DNA of 64,000 nucleotides from Bacteroides mediterraneensis. Its GTDB lineage: Bacteria > Bacteroidota > Bacteroidia > Bacteroidales > Bacteroidaceae. Positions 9,742 through 18,920 of this stretch are shown one piece after another. Within the stretch, counting starts at the first letter, position 1. Each line of letters begins with the position of its first letter. The DNA lies in assembly GCF_025993685.1 (NCBI RefSeq), contig NZ_DAJPEN010000001.1, positions 2,418,001 to 2,482,000 of the forward strand, written 5' to 3'. Under the pieces are notes generated by a model that saw only the letters and a program-made list of their open reading frames with translations, was not told the DNA's origin and made no database searches. The translations under genes were made by a program, and so were the position numbers.

Positions 9742-9774
9742 AAAAGCTGCAACTTATTAAGTTACAGCTTTTTA
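9742..9774 (-). terminator. Terminator of tRNA-Trp
   Basis: AAAGCTG and AACTT (9743-9755) pair with AAGTT and CAGCTTT (9759-9771) around one mismatch. The hairpin lies just 3' of the tRNA on the minus strand. Confidence 0.6.
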
Positions 9775-9780
9775 TCTCGG

Positions 9781-9853
9781 CACGGGAAGAGAGACTCGAA
9801 CTCCCGACACTCGGTTTTGGAGACCGATGCTCTACCAACTGAGCTATTCCCGT
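9781..9853 (-). tRNA. tRNA-Trp (anticodon CCA)
   Basis: A full cloverleaf is visible on the minus strand: acceptor ACGGGAA/TTCCCGT, D-loop AGCTCAGTTGGTAGAGC, anticodon loop CTCCAAA closed by TCGGT/ACCGA, and T-arm GGGAGTTCGAGTCTCTC with discriminator G. CCA is not encoded. Confidence 0.97.
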
Positions 9854-9864
9854 GTTTGCGGTTG

Positions 9865-9895
9865 CAAAAGTAGTACAAATTTTGGAAACTGCAAG
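9865..9895 (-). promoter_or_regulatory. Promoter of tRNA-Trp
   Basis: On the minus strand -7 box TACTTTTG (9865-9872) with TTG (9893-9895) twenty bases upstream. Confidence 0.6.
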
Positions 9896-9926
9896 AGATT
9901 CTGCCAAATATTTTACCGTCTTTTTC

Positions 9927-10523
9927 TCACAACAAAGATAAACGGCTGAACATAAGGCGATAATATTCTGCTTTTTTTTCCAACTTCAATGGATAGGCAC
10001 GACTGGAAGAAGGCATCCGAAACAAAGATAATTTACGATCTCTGAAATAAAACGTACTCTCTCCTCCCACCGTCGGCTCTTCTGCCTCCATTTGCTCACA
10101 CAATACATCCGTTGCTTTCTGCCCAGTAGTAACCACTGCCCGACATGCAGGAAGTTGCTGAAGAAGCAAGCCTATATCGGTAGGGGTCACCACTTCCAGA
10201 AACTTATCAGAAGCATTGTCTTGCAATCTGCGGACACACGAAGCTGTATCATACAAAGCAATCCCCTTTTCTTGCAGAAAACTTACAATACGTGCCTTGT
10301 CAAAAACTTTCTCCGGACTAAGGAAATGTTCTTTATCTCCAAAGAAAATAAGCCCGAAAATACGCCACATATCATTTTGAAGATTCGGATAGAAGAAATC
10401 CATGCTCCATCGTTTTTTCTGTGGAGGAAAGCTTCCTAACATCAACAAGACCGCATTCTCCGGCAAAAAAGGCTCCAGCGGATGACATTCCACTCCTGAA
10501 AGCAGATTCTCGTTCACTGTCAT
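9927..10523 (-). CDS. Uracil-DNA-glycosylase-family protein
   Basis: A protein of 198 residues with the fold signature of small single-domain glycosylases: LMLGSFPPQKKRWSMDFFYP near the N-terminus, a central FLQEKGIALYDTASCVRR and the late VTTGQKATDVL and MPSSSRAYPL segments. Family members excise uracil or related mispaired bases from DNA. The exact substrate class cannot be assigned by eye. The start codon overlaps the stop of the upstream gene by four bases, so the two are co-transcribed. Confidence 0.75.
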   Translation of the reverse strand: MTVNENLLSGVECHPLEPFLPENAVLLMLGSFPPQKKRWSMDFFYPNLQNDMWRIFGLIFFGDKEHFLSPEKVFDKARIVSFLQEKGIALYDTASCVRRLQDNASDKFLEVVTPTDIGLLLQQLPACRAVVTTGQKATDVLCEQMEAEEPTVGGESTFYFRDRKLSLFRMPSSSRAYPLKLEKKAEYYRLMFSRLSLL

Positions 10524-11149
10524 GCCTTCGGTTTCGGTTCTTTTTTAGCCAGCAACACAATCTTATAAACGTATTCCGTCATCCATGCCTCCGAATAACC
10601 GAGCGCATGCTGATACTGACGAATATTTCCACACGTTTTACGTACCCCATCGTCTTTCCAGTCCACCTTAGTCAGAATGTCATGTACGGCCTTTTCCGTC
10701 ATATTGCGCAACAACTTCTTGAAGACTCCAGGTGTGCGAAACTTCCATTGCATCAGGTTTCCAATCACCATCATCAAATCCTGACTGAACCCTTGGAACA
10801 TAAACAGATAATTCTTTATATCGTTCACATTGCGGCAGTTACGCTTAATAGACCCGTCTATTTCCTTAAAGAAAGATTCCTCCAACCCATAAATATCCAT
10901 CAACATCTTACGGCAACGTGCACGCTCCGCAATCCCCAACTTATTGTTCTGAGTTGGTACCTTCAACGTACGTTTGAATACAGCCAAATCCGGCAAGAAA
11001 TGAATATTACTGATACCCAACTGAGCCGCCATGACTGCCTGATAATACACACGAATCAAGGTCATGAAATCTTCCATGCCACCGACACGTACCGTTTCGT
11101 CAGCTCCATCGGTAGTTTTTTTACCAAAAAGTTTCGAAAATATACTCAT
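10520..11149 (-). CDS. Conserved hypothetical protein
   Basis: I do not recognise this 209-residue protein. It is soluble, basic and mostly helical by composition. It starts MSIFSKLFGKK and ends in a lysine-rich tail (KKEPKPKA). Its frame overlaps the glycosylase-like gene by four bases (ATGA), which points to coupled translation and perhaps a shared role in DNA maintenance. No signal peptide or membrane span is visible. Confidence 0.7.
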   Translation of the reverse strand: MSIFSKLFGKKTTDGADETVRVGGMEDFMTLIRVYYQAVMAAQLGISNIHFLPDLAVFKRTLKVPTQNNKLGIAERARCRKMLMDIYGLEESFFKEIDGSIKRNCRNVNDIKNYLFMFQGFSQDLMMVIGNLMQWKFRTPGVFKKLLRNMTEKAVHDILTKVDWKDDGVRKTCGNIRQYQHALGYSEAWMTEYVYKIVLLAKKEPKPKA

Positions 11150-11207
11150 AATGTCTTTTTATTAAATTCTACGGATGCAAAGATAATACAAAAAACCGAC
11201 AACGCAA

Positions 11208-11891
11208 TCATCGGCTTACTTCCGGAAAAAGGGAATCTTCCCACACGGCATCTTCTTTTAGACGGTAAAAGAAAGTATGCTCCTGAAAAACCTGCTCTAC
11301 AAGTCCAAAACGAATAAAATCGGCAAGCAACTGACATACTTCCGGACGGGAAAGACGGGCCAGGCGGCTACACCTATTCAATGTAAGCAGCCCCTGGCTA
11401 CCCAATACCTCCAGCAAACGCTTTTCCCTGTCGGTATAGGTCATTACCACTTCGTCCTTTTTCTCATGATTCCAGATTCGAAGGTGGACAGGAGATGCCA
11501 AAATGTTCTCATCGGCTATACGCACATAAGCCCAAGACTTACCCTCTTCATCGACGGCTAAAACCGGTTTGCACGCGCACTCTTTCACTTCAACTTCCAG
11601 CACATCCTTTCCTTCCACCCTGAACACACGGTTTTCCGTGATTACCGGAGGACGACAATACATCGTGGCAGCCGCTTCTATCATATAGATTTCTTCTTCC
11701 GAACGAATCCCGGCAATCCTGCCGTTATCCTTCACTCCCACCAATAACCGTCCTCCTTCGGTATTTGCAAAAGCAGACAAACTTCTGGCTATTTTCCTTG
11801 CATCGGATATGGCAAATTTAAAATCCTGATGTATATGCTCACCCTCCGAGATGAGCTGTTGTATATAGTCTGTATCTGCAGTTTGTTTCAT
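11208..11891 (-). CDS. AlbA_2 (Schlafen AlbA-like) domain protein
   Basis: A protein of 227 residues. The N-terminal half carries the AlbA_2 pattern (EGEHIHQDFKFAISDARKIARSL, then FANTEGGRLLVGVKDNGRIAGI). This domain is often annotated as ATP- or nucleic-acid-binding. The C-terminal region looks like a winged-helix segment (LLEVLGSQGLLTLNRCSRLARLSRPEVCQLLADF). It lies ten bases after the desulfidase gene on the same strand. A transcriptional or RNA-related role is possible but not shown. Confidence 0.75.
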   Translation of the reverse strand: MKQTADTDYIQQLISEGEHIHQDFKFAISDARKIARSLSAFANTEGGRLLVGVKDNGRIAGIRSEEEIYMIEAAATMYCRPPVITENRVFRVEGKDVLEVEVKECACKPVLAVDEEGKSWAYVRIADENILASPVHLRIWNHEKKDEVVMTYTDREKRLLEVLGSQGLLTLNRCSRLARLSRPEVCQLLADFIRFGLVEQVFQEHTFFYRLKEDAVWEDSLFPEVSR

Positions 11892-11901
11892 GCCCAGTCA
11901 C

Positions 11902-13197
11902 TCAATCACAATGTTTGTGAGTCATAATATCCAGCACCAGCTTATCAGTTTCGTTCATTCCCTCCGAACCAATCTTGGTCAGGTTACGGATACTGAAATC
12001 CACATTGTCTTCAATGATGCCTTCCACGGAAGTCACACACTTTCCTTCCATTGCCAGAATCGCAGAAAAGACTGCCGTTGAAACCCCGCTGGTCAGTTTT
12101 AATGCGCAGCTCGGCTTGGCTCCGTCACAAATCATACCTGTCAGATTGGCAATCATATTCTGCACGGCATAAGCCACCTGCTTATACTCGCCTCCCATCA
12201 GATAGGTGATTCCACAACTACTGCCTGTGGCAGCCACCACACAACCACACAACGCGGACAGACGGCCTAAATTCTGCTTGATATAAATAGCTGTAAGATG
12301 GCTCAAAATCAGAGCACGAATCAATTCCTCTTCCGATTTATGGTTCTCTTGAGCGAACACTACCACAGGAAGTGTGGCTGCAATGCCTTGGTTTCCACTT
12401 CCAGAATTACTCATCACCGGTATCATGGCACCAGCCATTCGGGCATCGCATGCGGCAGAGGTATAAGAAAGGATATGGGTAAACGTATTGCTACCCATGA
12501 TATGCTGTTCCTGCTGGCTGCTACGCAACATTTTGCCCAACTCATGACCGTAGTTCCCTTGGAAAGAACGTTCCGCTGCCTGCAGATTCAGACGCTTTGC
12601 CTCAAGGATGAAACGGATTTCATCCAACGGAGCAGTTGTAGCGAAATCATACACCTTCTTCAGATTCAAATCTACTTCTTCCACATCTGCTTCGGCTCCG
12701 GCCTTTTCTCTATGGTCAAACAAGACCTCACCATTCCGTTCTGCATACACAAAATTCGTATGTCCTCCACTGATGATAGCCGTAGCTGTATCCTTCCCGG
12801 CTGTACAAGTCACTTCAATATACAATTTTTCTTCAATGTCTTTTTTCAGCTCAATCTTTATGCCTTGACCGGCAATCATCTGCTTGCCTTCTTCCACGCT
12901 TTCGGGAGTAATGTCCTTCAAAACTTCCAAACCATATTCTGATTTGCCTTTTAAAGCTCCCAAAGCAATGGCAATAGGCAACCCAATCATCCCCGTGCCA
13001 GGGATTCCCACCCCCATGGCATTCTTCAAAATATTCGCACTAAGCTGAGCCGTAATTGTTTCCGGACGACATCCCAGAACTTCCGTAGCTTTAGCCACAC
13101 AAAGAGCCACAGCTACGGGTTCCGTACAGCCGATAGCCGGAACGACTTCCCGCTTGATTAATGCGATAATACGTTCTCTTTCTGACTGCGAAATCAT
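11902..13197 (-). CDS. L-cysteine desulfidase / UPF0597 (serine dehydratase alpha-like) family protein
   Basis: A protein of 431 residues of the UPF0597 (YhaM/CdsB/CyuA) family. Family members release sulfide and ammonia from L-cysteine using an iron-sulfur cluster. Family landmarks are VVPAIGCTEPVAVALC near the N-terminus, GIPGTGMIGLPIAIALGAL, SGGHTNFVYAER, MSNSGSGNQGI and the late cysteine-containing stretches SALCGCVVAATGSSCGI and GMICDGAKPSCALK, which probably supply the cluster ligands. It sits six bases after dsbD, on the same strand. The enzymatic assignment rests on family knowledge. Confidence 0.85.
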   Translation of the reverse strand: MISQSERERIIALIKREVVPAIGCTEPVAVALCVAKATEVLGCRPETITAQLSANILKNAMGVGIPGTGMIGLPIAIALGALKGKSEYGLEVLKDITPESVEEGKQMIAGQGIKIELKKDIEEKLYIEVTCTAGKDTATAIISGGHTNFVYAERNGEVLFDHREKAGAEADVEEVDLNLKKVYDFATTAPLDEIRFILEAKRLNLQAAERSFQGNYGHELGKMLRSSQQEQHIMGSNTFTHILSYTSAACDARMAGAMIPVMSNSGSGNQGIAATLPVVVFAQENHKSEEELIRALILSHLTAIYIKQNLGRLSALCGCVVAATGSSCGITYLMGGEYKQVAYAVQNMIANLTGMICDGAKPSCALKLTSGVSTAVFSAILAMEGKCVTSVEGIIEDNVDFSIRNLTKIGSEGMNETDKLVLDIMTHKHCD

Positions 13198-13203
13198 TAT
13201 CTG

Positions 13204-15210
13204 TTATTTTTTATAGTTCTTTAATCCTGTTTGCAAGAATTCCACGTACTTCTGAATATCCTCATCATACGAATAAGACTTGTTCAACGGCATCCCTTCA
13301 TTGTCAATCAACACATAGAAAGGCTGGGCATTGGCCCCGAATTTAGAACGCTGCAAATAGCTCCATTTATCACCTACCGTACGCAATGTGCGCTCTGTGC
13401 CATTTTCTGTCACCTTGACCGGTTCCGGCAATTTCGTCTTTTCGTCTACATACAACGTAATCAATACATAGTCATCATTCAGAATCTTGCTGACCGTCGG
13501 GTCTGTCCATACAGCCAGTTCCATCTTACGACAGTTCACACAACCATATCCCGTAAAGTCAATCATCACTGGTTTTCCCTGCTGACGGGCATATTCCATA
13601 CCTGCATCAAAATCATTGAATTTCGCATGTACTTCGTTCTTGTACAGATTGAAATCCTGTGTCTGCATAGGAGGTGCAAAAGCGCTGACAGCTTTCAGCG
13701 GAGCTCCCCACAATCCAGGTACCATGTATACAGCGAATGCCAATGAGAAAAGTGCCAGGAAGAACCGCGGTACACTTACCTTATTATCGTCTCCGTCATG
13801 CGGGAACTTGATTTTACCCAACAGATACATACCCAGCAAGGCAAAAATCACAATCCACAAAGCCAGGAAGGTCTCACGGTCGAGCAAACGCCATCCATAC
13901 GCCAAATCGGCCACAGAAAGGAACTTCAACGCAAATGCCAGTTCCAAGAATCCCAGCGTCACCTTGATGACATTCATCCATCCTCCGGATTTCGGCATAG
14001 ATTTCAGCCAAGACGGGAACAACGCGAACAAGGTGAACGGCAAAGCCAACGCAATGGCAAATCCCAGCATACCAATGGCTGGAGCAACAATGCTATTTGA
14101 AGTAGAAACTTCCACCAATAAAAAACCGATAATCGGACCGGTACAAGAGAAAGATACCAGCGACAAGGTGAAAGCCATCAGGAAAATACTCAGCAATCCT
14201 GTCGTCTGTTCTGCCTTGCTATCCACGGCGTTGCTCCACTTCGAAGGAAGTGTGATTTCAAATGCGCCAAAGAAAGAAGCGGCAAACACCACCAACATAA
14301 GGAAGAAGAAAATATTAAAGATGGCGCTTGTAGAGAGGTCATTCAGAGCACTGGCTCCAAAAATCAAGGTAATAGCCAGTCCTAAAGCCACATAAATCAC
14401 TACAATAGAAGCTCCATACGTCCACGCATCACGAATACCTTTCCGTTTGTCCTTTGTACGTTTCAAGAAGAAGCTGACAGTCATCGGAATAATCGGCCAT
14501 ACACAAGGAGTGAACAAAGCCAACAGCCCGCCTACAAATCCCGCGAAAAAGATATAAAGCCATGAGCGTGATTCATTATTCACATTTCCGCCAAATGCTT
14601 TCAGCTCTTCGATAACAGGTTTCCAGTAATCGGAGGTTTCCACATTATTCGAGTTCGTACCTATTTGAAGCGGAGTCAGTGCCAATGAATCGGAATCTGC
14701 CGTATCAGACGTTTCGGCTTCAGCAGCAGCCGATGCTGCAGCCTGTCCACCAGCTGCCTCTCCCTTAAAAGAGAAATCTACATTGGTAGGAGGCAAACAG
14801 TTTTCATCATTACAAGCACCGTACTGCAAATAACCACTCACTTCATATTTTCCACCTTTCAGTTTGAGTTTCTGCACAAAGGTAGCTGTTCCTTCAAAAA
14901 AGCGGACCTGCATGCCAAATATCGGATCCATTTTATCGATTTCTTTCCCCGCAGGTTTCAGTTTTCCAACCAATTCCGCTCCTTCCAATTTATCCACATT
15001 AAAAGTAGCTGAAACAGGTCCGCCTTCCGGTAAATCCGTAGAGTATACGTGCCATCCTTTTTCCATTTTTCCGGTGAACACAATTTCTACTTCGTTAGCG
15101 GATACAGATTTCCACTCGGTTTTAAACTTCACCGGTTCTTGTATTTGGGCGAATACCGGCAAACTTAAAATGGCCATCAAAAGCCAGCTAAGAAAAATCT
15201 TCTTATTCAT
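13204..15210 (-). CDS. dsbD: Thiol:disulfide interchange protein DsbD (protein-disulfide reductase)
   Basis: A protein of 668 residues with a signal peptide (LLMAILSLPVFAQ), an N-terminal periplasmic domain with its cysteine pair (GACNDENCLPP) and a hydrophobic core of about eight helices. The membrane cysteines lie in LFTPCVWPIIP and SFSCTGPIIGFL. A C-terminal thioredoxin domain carries YGCVNCRKME. It carries electrons from cytoplasmic thioredoxin across the inner membrane to periplasmic substrates. The order of the three redox modules is that of DsbD. Length is slightly above the enterobacterial protein. Confidence 0.95.
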   Translation of the reverse strand: MNKKIFLSWLLMAILSLPVFAQIQEPVKFKTEWKSVSANEVEIVFTGKMEKGWHVYSTDLPEGGPVSATFNVDKLEGAELVGKLKPAGKEIDKMDPIFGMQVRFFEGTATFVQKLKLKGGKYEVSGYLQYGACNDENCLPPTNVDFSFKGEAAGGQAAASAAAEAETSDTADSDSLALTPLQIGTNSNNVETSDYWKPVIEELKAFGGNVNNESRSWLYIFFAGFVGGLLALFTPCVWPIIPMTVSFFLKRTKDKRKGIRDAWTYGASIVVIYVALGLAITLIFGASALNDLSTSAIFNIFFFLMLVVFAASFFGAFEITLPSKWSNAVDSKAEQTTGLLSIFLMAFTLSLVSFSCTGPIIGFLLVEVSTSNSIVAPAIGMLGFAIALALPFTLFALFPSWLKSMPKSGGWMNVIKVTLGFLELAFALKFLSVADLAYGWRLLDRETFLALWIVIFALLGMYLLGKIKFPHDGDDNKVSVPRFFLALFSLAFAVYMVPGLWGAPLKAVSAFAPPMQTQDFNLYKNEVHAKFNDFDAGMEYARQQGKPVMIDFTGYGCVNCRKMELAVWTDPTVSKILNDDYVLITLYVDEKTKLPEPVKVTENGTERTLRTVGDKWSYLQRSKFGANAQPFYVLIDNEGMPLNKSYSYDEDIQKYVEFLQTGLKNYKK

Positions 15211-15403
15211 AAATATGCACTTGGTGATGTGATAAAACTATATTCTGTAAAAATTAGCGCAAAGATAATCATTTTTCCAAAGGGAATACAGGCCTGACTA
15301 TGATTCAATCTTGTTTTTTATTTCAAATACGACAATTTTTACATTCGGAATGCTTACTTCTGAATTCTTACGGAACGGTATTGACGAAAAAATCACAAAA
15401 ACA

Positions 15404-15434
15404 TTTGCAATATAAAAAATAATATTTACCTTTG
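15404..15434 (+). promoter_or_regulatory. Promoter of tRNA-Ser
   Basis: TTTG at 15404-15407 and -7 box TACCTTTG at 15427-15434 are separated by 19 bases, the ideal Bacteroides spacing. The tRNA begins 42 bases further on. Confidence 0.75.
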
Positions 15435-15475
15435 CAGCGCTTTTGAAAAACAAAGCAACTCTCAACCGGAGTTTT

Positions 15476-15560
15476 GGAGAGGTGGCAGAGTGGTCGATTG
15501 CGGCGGTCTTGAAAACCGTTGTACTGCGAGGTACCCGGGGTTCGAATCCCTGTCTCTCCG
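15476..15560 (+). tRNA. tRNA-Ser (anticodon TGA)
   Basis: A class II tRNA: acceptor GGAGAGG/TCTCTCC, anticodon loop CTTGAAA closed by GCGGT/ACCGT, a long variable arm (TGTACTGCGAGGTACC) and T-arm GGGGTTCGAATCCCT, with discriminator G and no encoded CCA. The accessory DNA starts just downstream, so its 3' end could be an attachment site. I found no second copy of it in the window. Confidence 0.97.
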
Positions 15561-15595
15561 CTGAAACCTAAGACATCAGGTAGACAATTTAAGAC

Positions 15596-15630
15596 AAGTC
15601 CCGTAAAATCAACGTTTTACGGGACTTTTT
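15596..15630 (+). terminator. Terminator after tRNA-Ser
   Basis: AAGTCCCGTAAAA (15596-15608) pairs perfectly with TTTTACGGGACTT (15615-15627), followed by a T run. Confidence 0.9.
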
Positions 15631-15861
15631 CTATTTATCCGGTGGACAACCGAAAGACATTCAAATGCCTACTTCAGACAAAGTTCCGTTACTAAATCGT
15701 TACTAAAAAATAGCCTATAAAAATAGTAACGATTTTCGATGTAAGTCCTTGATTTGTCGCTCATTGACGTTCAAATGTCTGCTTGTAACCCAATTATTAA
15801 TTATTCCTTTGCAGAGGGAAGTCATTACACCCACTGTAACGGAGCTAAATTAAAAAAGGAT

Positions 15862-16962
15862 ATGAGTAAGAGTACATTTAAGATTCTGTTCTATCTAAGA
15901 AAGAATCAGGTAAACAAAGACGGAACAGTTTGTATTATGATTCGTTTGTCACTTAACGGTGAAATCACACAGTTCAGTTCTAAACTGAGCGTGAAGCCGG
16001 ATGCCTGGGATACAGTTTTGGGCAAGGCGAAAGGAAATACACAGAAAGCCCGCCAGTTGAATGAAACATTGGAGGACATCCGTGCTTCGCTGAAAAACCA
16101 CTACCGGGATATTGAAGTGCATGAGTCATTCGTAACGGTAGAAAAAATACGCAATGCGTTTTTGGGAATAACGGCGAAACAAAGAACACTGCTGGAACTT
16201 TTCAAGAAACACAATGAGGATGCAAGAAAACTGGTCGGCATCAGCAAGACTCCTGCCACCCTCGCGAAGTATGACCGCTGCTACCGGAGGCTGGAGGAAT
16301 TTATGAAAGTGAAATACAATATTTCGGATATATCACTGAAGGAAATCGGCCACATGTTCATTACGGACTTCGAGAACTATCTGAGAACGGAAAGCAAATG
16401 CAATGAGAATACTACGGCAAAATTCATGCAGACGTTCAAGATGATTGTAATCATCGCCAAAAACAACGGTTGGATTTATACTGACCCGTTTTCAAATTAT
16501 AAAATCAGACTGAAACGTGTGGACAGAGGCTATCTGACGGATGCGGAACTGCAAAAGATAATGAAGAAGAAGTTCCCGACTAAAAGACTGGAACAGGTAC
16601 GGGACGTGTTCCTGTTCTCCTGTTACACGGGATTATCATATGTGGACGTGAAGGAACTGAAGGCAAGCGACATCAGAATCTCGTTTGACGGGAAACCGTG
16701 GATCATGACGCACCGTCATAAAACAGATACTCCGGTAAACGTACCGCTGCTGAAGATACCGCAGGCGATACTCCAGAAATATGAAGGTCAGCTCCCCAAA
16801 GGTCAGTTGCTGCCTGTGTTGAGCAATCAAAAACTTAATTCTTACTTAAAAGAGATTGCGGATTTGTGCGGTATAAATAAAAATATTACCTTCCACCTGG
16901 CTAGGCATTGTATCTTTTCTTATTCATTGAAAATAAGAAACTTACAAAGGTTATCAGCTTGA
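15862..16962 (+). pseudogene. Tyrosine recombinase (integrase) truncated within the HxxR catalytic box
   Basis: I start at ATG 15862 (MSKSTFKILFYLRKNQ); the frame extends upstream to 15754 without family similarity. Arm-binding, core-binding and the first part of the catalytic domain are intact (FSCYTGLSYVDVKEL, HRHKTDTPVNVPL). Homology ends at TTC CAC CTG GCT AGG CAT (16891-16908), encoding FHLARH. The frame then drifts into CIFSYSLKIRN and stops at 16962. The second conserved histidine and the nucleophile tyrosine are missing, so it cannot be active alone. A fragment with exactly the missing part, but with different codons, lies at 33627-33812. Confidence 0.85.
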
Positions 16963-17129
16963 CAGGTAACGACTTAGTAACCAGCGGGCTTCTATATTCT
17001 ACAATGTTCTGCATCAATCAAAAGAACGCTTTTCTTATTTGCAAAAGTAGTATTTTTATCCCTTATTACCAAAGTTATTCCTCTGAAAAATGAAATCAAT
17101 TACATATTTTCAAAACTAATAGAGATGAA

Positions 17130-17576
17130 TTATTTATTAGTAAAATGTTTTGTAGAGCAATAAGCTTTAATGCCCATTTTAGCAGTTGTATGCAATACTA
17201 AAACGAGAGCTGGCACTAAAATAGCTGGTGCCATATTTATAATAGGAGCTAACCAATTTGCCAAAGCAGTCACACTCCCCAAGCCTATAGTTTTTCCTGC
17301 AGTTAAAAACTTTCTTTGCTCTTTGTCATAGTCTGGGTGACCACAAATAAGTTTATCAAATTCATCTTTAAATCTACTCCAATATTTAGAAGTTTCCGTT
17401 ACATTTGTTTGAGTTCCACCAAACGTAACAGTTTGAATAGGACCTCTTGCTGTCAGCCATTCTTCTGCTGCTCTTTCTTCTCCGTATTTTGACACCAATT
17501 GCTCAATTGTTATTTTTTGATATGGCTTAAGGCAAGTATACCATTCTTCCAATGACAAGCTATCTATTTCTATCAT
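17130..17576 (-). CDS. Small protein with C-terminal membrane helices, partner of the trypsin-like protease
   Basis: I start at the ATG at 17576 (MIEIDSLSLEEWYTCLK, 148 residues), which overlaps the protease stop as ATGA. The longer frame begins inside the protease gene. The N-terminal two thirds are polar (GPIQTVTFGGTQTNVTETSKYWSRFKDEFDKL). The C-terminal third is strongly hydrophobic with two likely membrane helices (GLGSVTALANWLAPII and APAILVPALVLVLHT). I recognise no family. Its coupling to a protease and its place in a defence island suggest an effector or a protease substrate at the membrane; this is inference. Confidence 0.65.
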   Translation of the reverse strand: MIEIDSLSLEEWYTCLKPYQKITIEQLVSKYGEERAAEEWLTARGPIQTVTFGGTQTNVTETSKYWSRFKDEFDKLICGHPDYDKEQRKFLTAGKTIGLGSVTALANWLAPIINMAPAILVPALVLVLHTTAKMGIKAYCSTKHFTNK

Positions 17577-18223
17577 AACATTTCTTTTATGTGGTTTGCG
17601 GATATACAATACGAAGTTTGATTTAATTCATGTGGATTTATTCCTGCGATAATAACGCCTGATGAAGGAGCATAAGTTCCAATCAACAAACCTATGATAG
17701 CACCTGTTTTGAGATTGAACACTAAAGAGCCTGATTGTCCAGGTCTTGTTTGTATATTAATAGTCGCATACTTCGATTTAACACCAGATGTTTCCAATAA
17801 CATTTTTGCACCAATTTCTGTTTCTTGATACGTTAAAACTCTACGTCCCATGACACAATGAGGGAAACCGAACATTCCAATTTTTTCACCAACATATATA
17901 TTATCTAATGACTCCAAAGAAGGTAGAGTTCCATTAAATATTAAACCTGTTTTTAATATACACAAATCTGTAATAGGATTTATATCTTCTACAACAGCAG
18001 AAGTTGAGCGACATGAAAAATCTGTTACATCTTGGTAAACATTTATATTGGGAATATGAGGTAATAAGACACATAAATTATTATATTCATTTCCAATGAC
18101 ATGTCTAGCAGTAACAACTTTCCCATCATTAGATATAAGAAATCCTGTTCCCAGCATATCAACAAGTTGCGTATCTTTATTATACTTTCCAACAACAAGT
18201 GTTATTTGTGTGAAATCAAACAT
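17573..18223 (-). CDS. Trypsin-like serine protease
   Basis: A protein of 216 residues with the chymotrypsin/trypsin fold pattern and an apparently complete triad: histidine in GKVVTARHVIG (preceded by GTGFLISNDG), aspartate in NPITDLCILK and serine in TRPGQSGSLVFN. No signal peptide is visible, so it should act in the cytoplasm. Such small intracellular proteases often appear as activators or effectors in bacterial conflict systems. It is translationally coupled to the membrane-protein gene downstream, and its promoter overlaps a perfect palindrome at 18244-18263. Confidence 0.8.
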   Translation of the reverse strand: MFDFTQITLVVGKYNKDTQLVDMLGTGFLISNDGKVVTARHVIGNEYNNLCVLLPHIPNINVYQDVTDFSCRSTSAVVEDINPITDLCILKTGLIFNGTLPSLESLDNIYVGEKIGMFGFPHCVMGRRVLTYQETEIGAKMLLETSGVKSKYATINIQTRPGQSGSLVFNLKTGAIIGLLIGTYAPSSGVIIAGINPHELNQTSYCISANHIKEML

Positions 18224-18243
18224 AACTCAATTTTTATTAATTC

Positions 18244-18263
18244 TACTCTACAAAAGTAGAGTA
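18244..18263 (-). promoter_or_regulatory. Promoter of the protease pair overlapping a perfect palindrome
   Basis: TACTCTAC (18244-18251), AAAA, GTAGAGTA (18256-18263) is a perfect 8-bp inverted repeat. It covers the minus-strand -7 box TACTTTTG (18251-18258), so a repressor bound here would block the promoter. The start codon is 28 bases downstream of the -7 box. No regulator gene lies next to the pair. Confidence 0.6.
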
Positions 18264-18920
18264 TTCTTTGTTTTTATCAAAACGATTCTTCTAAAAAAAG
18301 AGAAAATCTGACGTCTGAATAGAAATTAAGTAATTCACTCGTTTTAAGACTATTATATCTTCTGTAAAACATCGTATGTATTAACCTGCATAGGCTCATT
18401 ATAACACTAATTTGTTTCTGTATTGCTGCATTGACAGATAAATGCATTGTACTACAAATTTACAGCCCAAAAATTCCATATTTCTAAATCCACACCCATT
18501 GCTGATACTTTTATTTGAAGTTTCACTGTCGTAAACCAGTACGACAGCACAACAGTAAATCAGCATATCATTGAAACTATATTGTTGCCTATCTGCACAG
18601 AATTGCTTCCTTGATTGTCCGGTTCCGTTCATCATCATTTTTACGAACCATTGGTTCGATGCACTTGCAAACAAGTGAAGAAGTATTTACCTAAAATGCA
18701 TATTTCTATTATTCTAAGGCTGATTTTGGCTGTAATTGACACATATTGGCATCGGATTGACGCTATTGACTGCATTTGAGGCGAATAAAAATCCGCTTCA
18801 TGTTTCTTGCACTCTCAAAGAAAGTTCAGACTTGTACGCCCTGCCTTATCCCGTTCTTCTTTTGGGCAGCATAAGCATCGGGAAACGATGTTTTCGGGGT
18901 GGAATAACAGCACTTTTTCC
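18264..18920. other. Stretch without a recognisable gene
   Basis: About 650 bases with only short, low-quality open frames. The frame at 18736-18945 has no family features, so I do not call it. The DNA may be decayed cargo between the protease pair and the AbiH operon. Confidence 0.4.

Noticed and set aside
9638..9907. Minus-strand ORF of 89 codons
   Set aside because: It reads straight through tRNA-Trp (the typical GIAQLVEHRSPKPSVGSSSL translation of a tRNA) and is not a gene.
15476..15560. tRNA-Ser 3' end as attachment site of the accessory region
   Set aside because: Plausible by position, but I found no direct repeat of the tRNA end elsewhere in the window, so it is not called.
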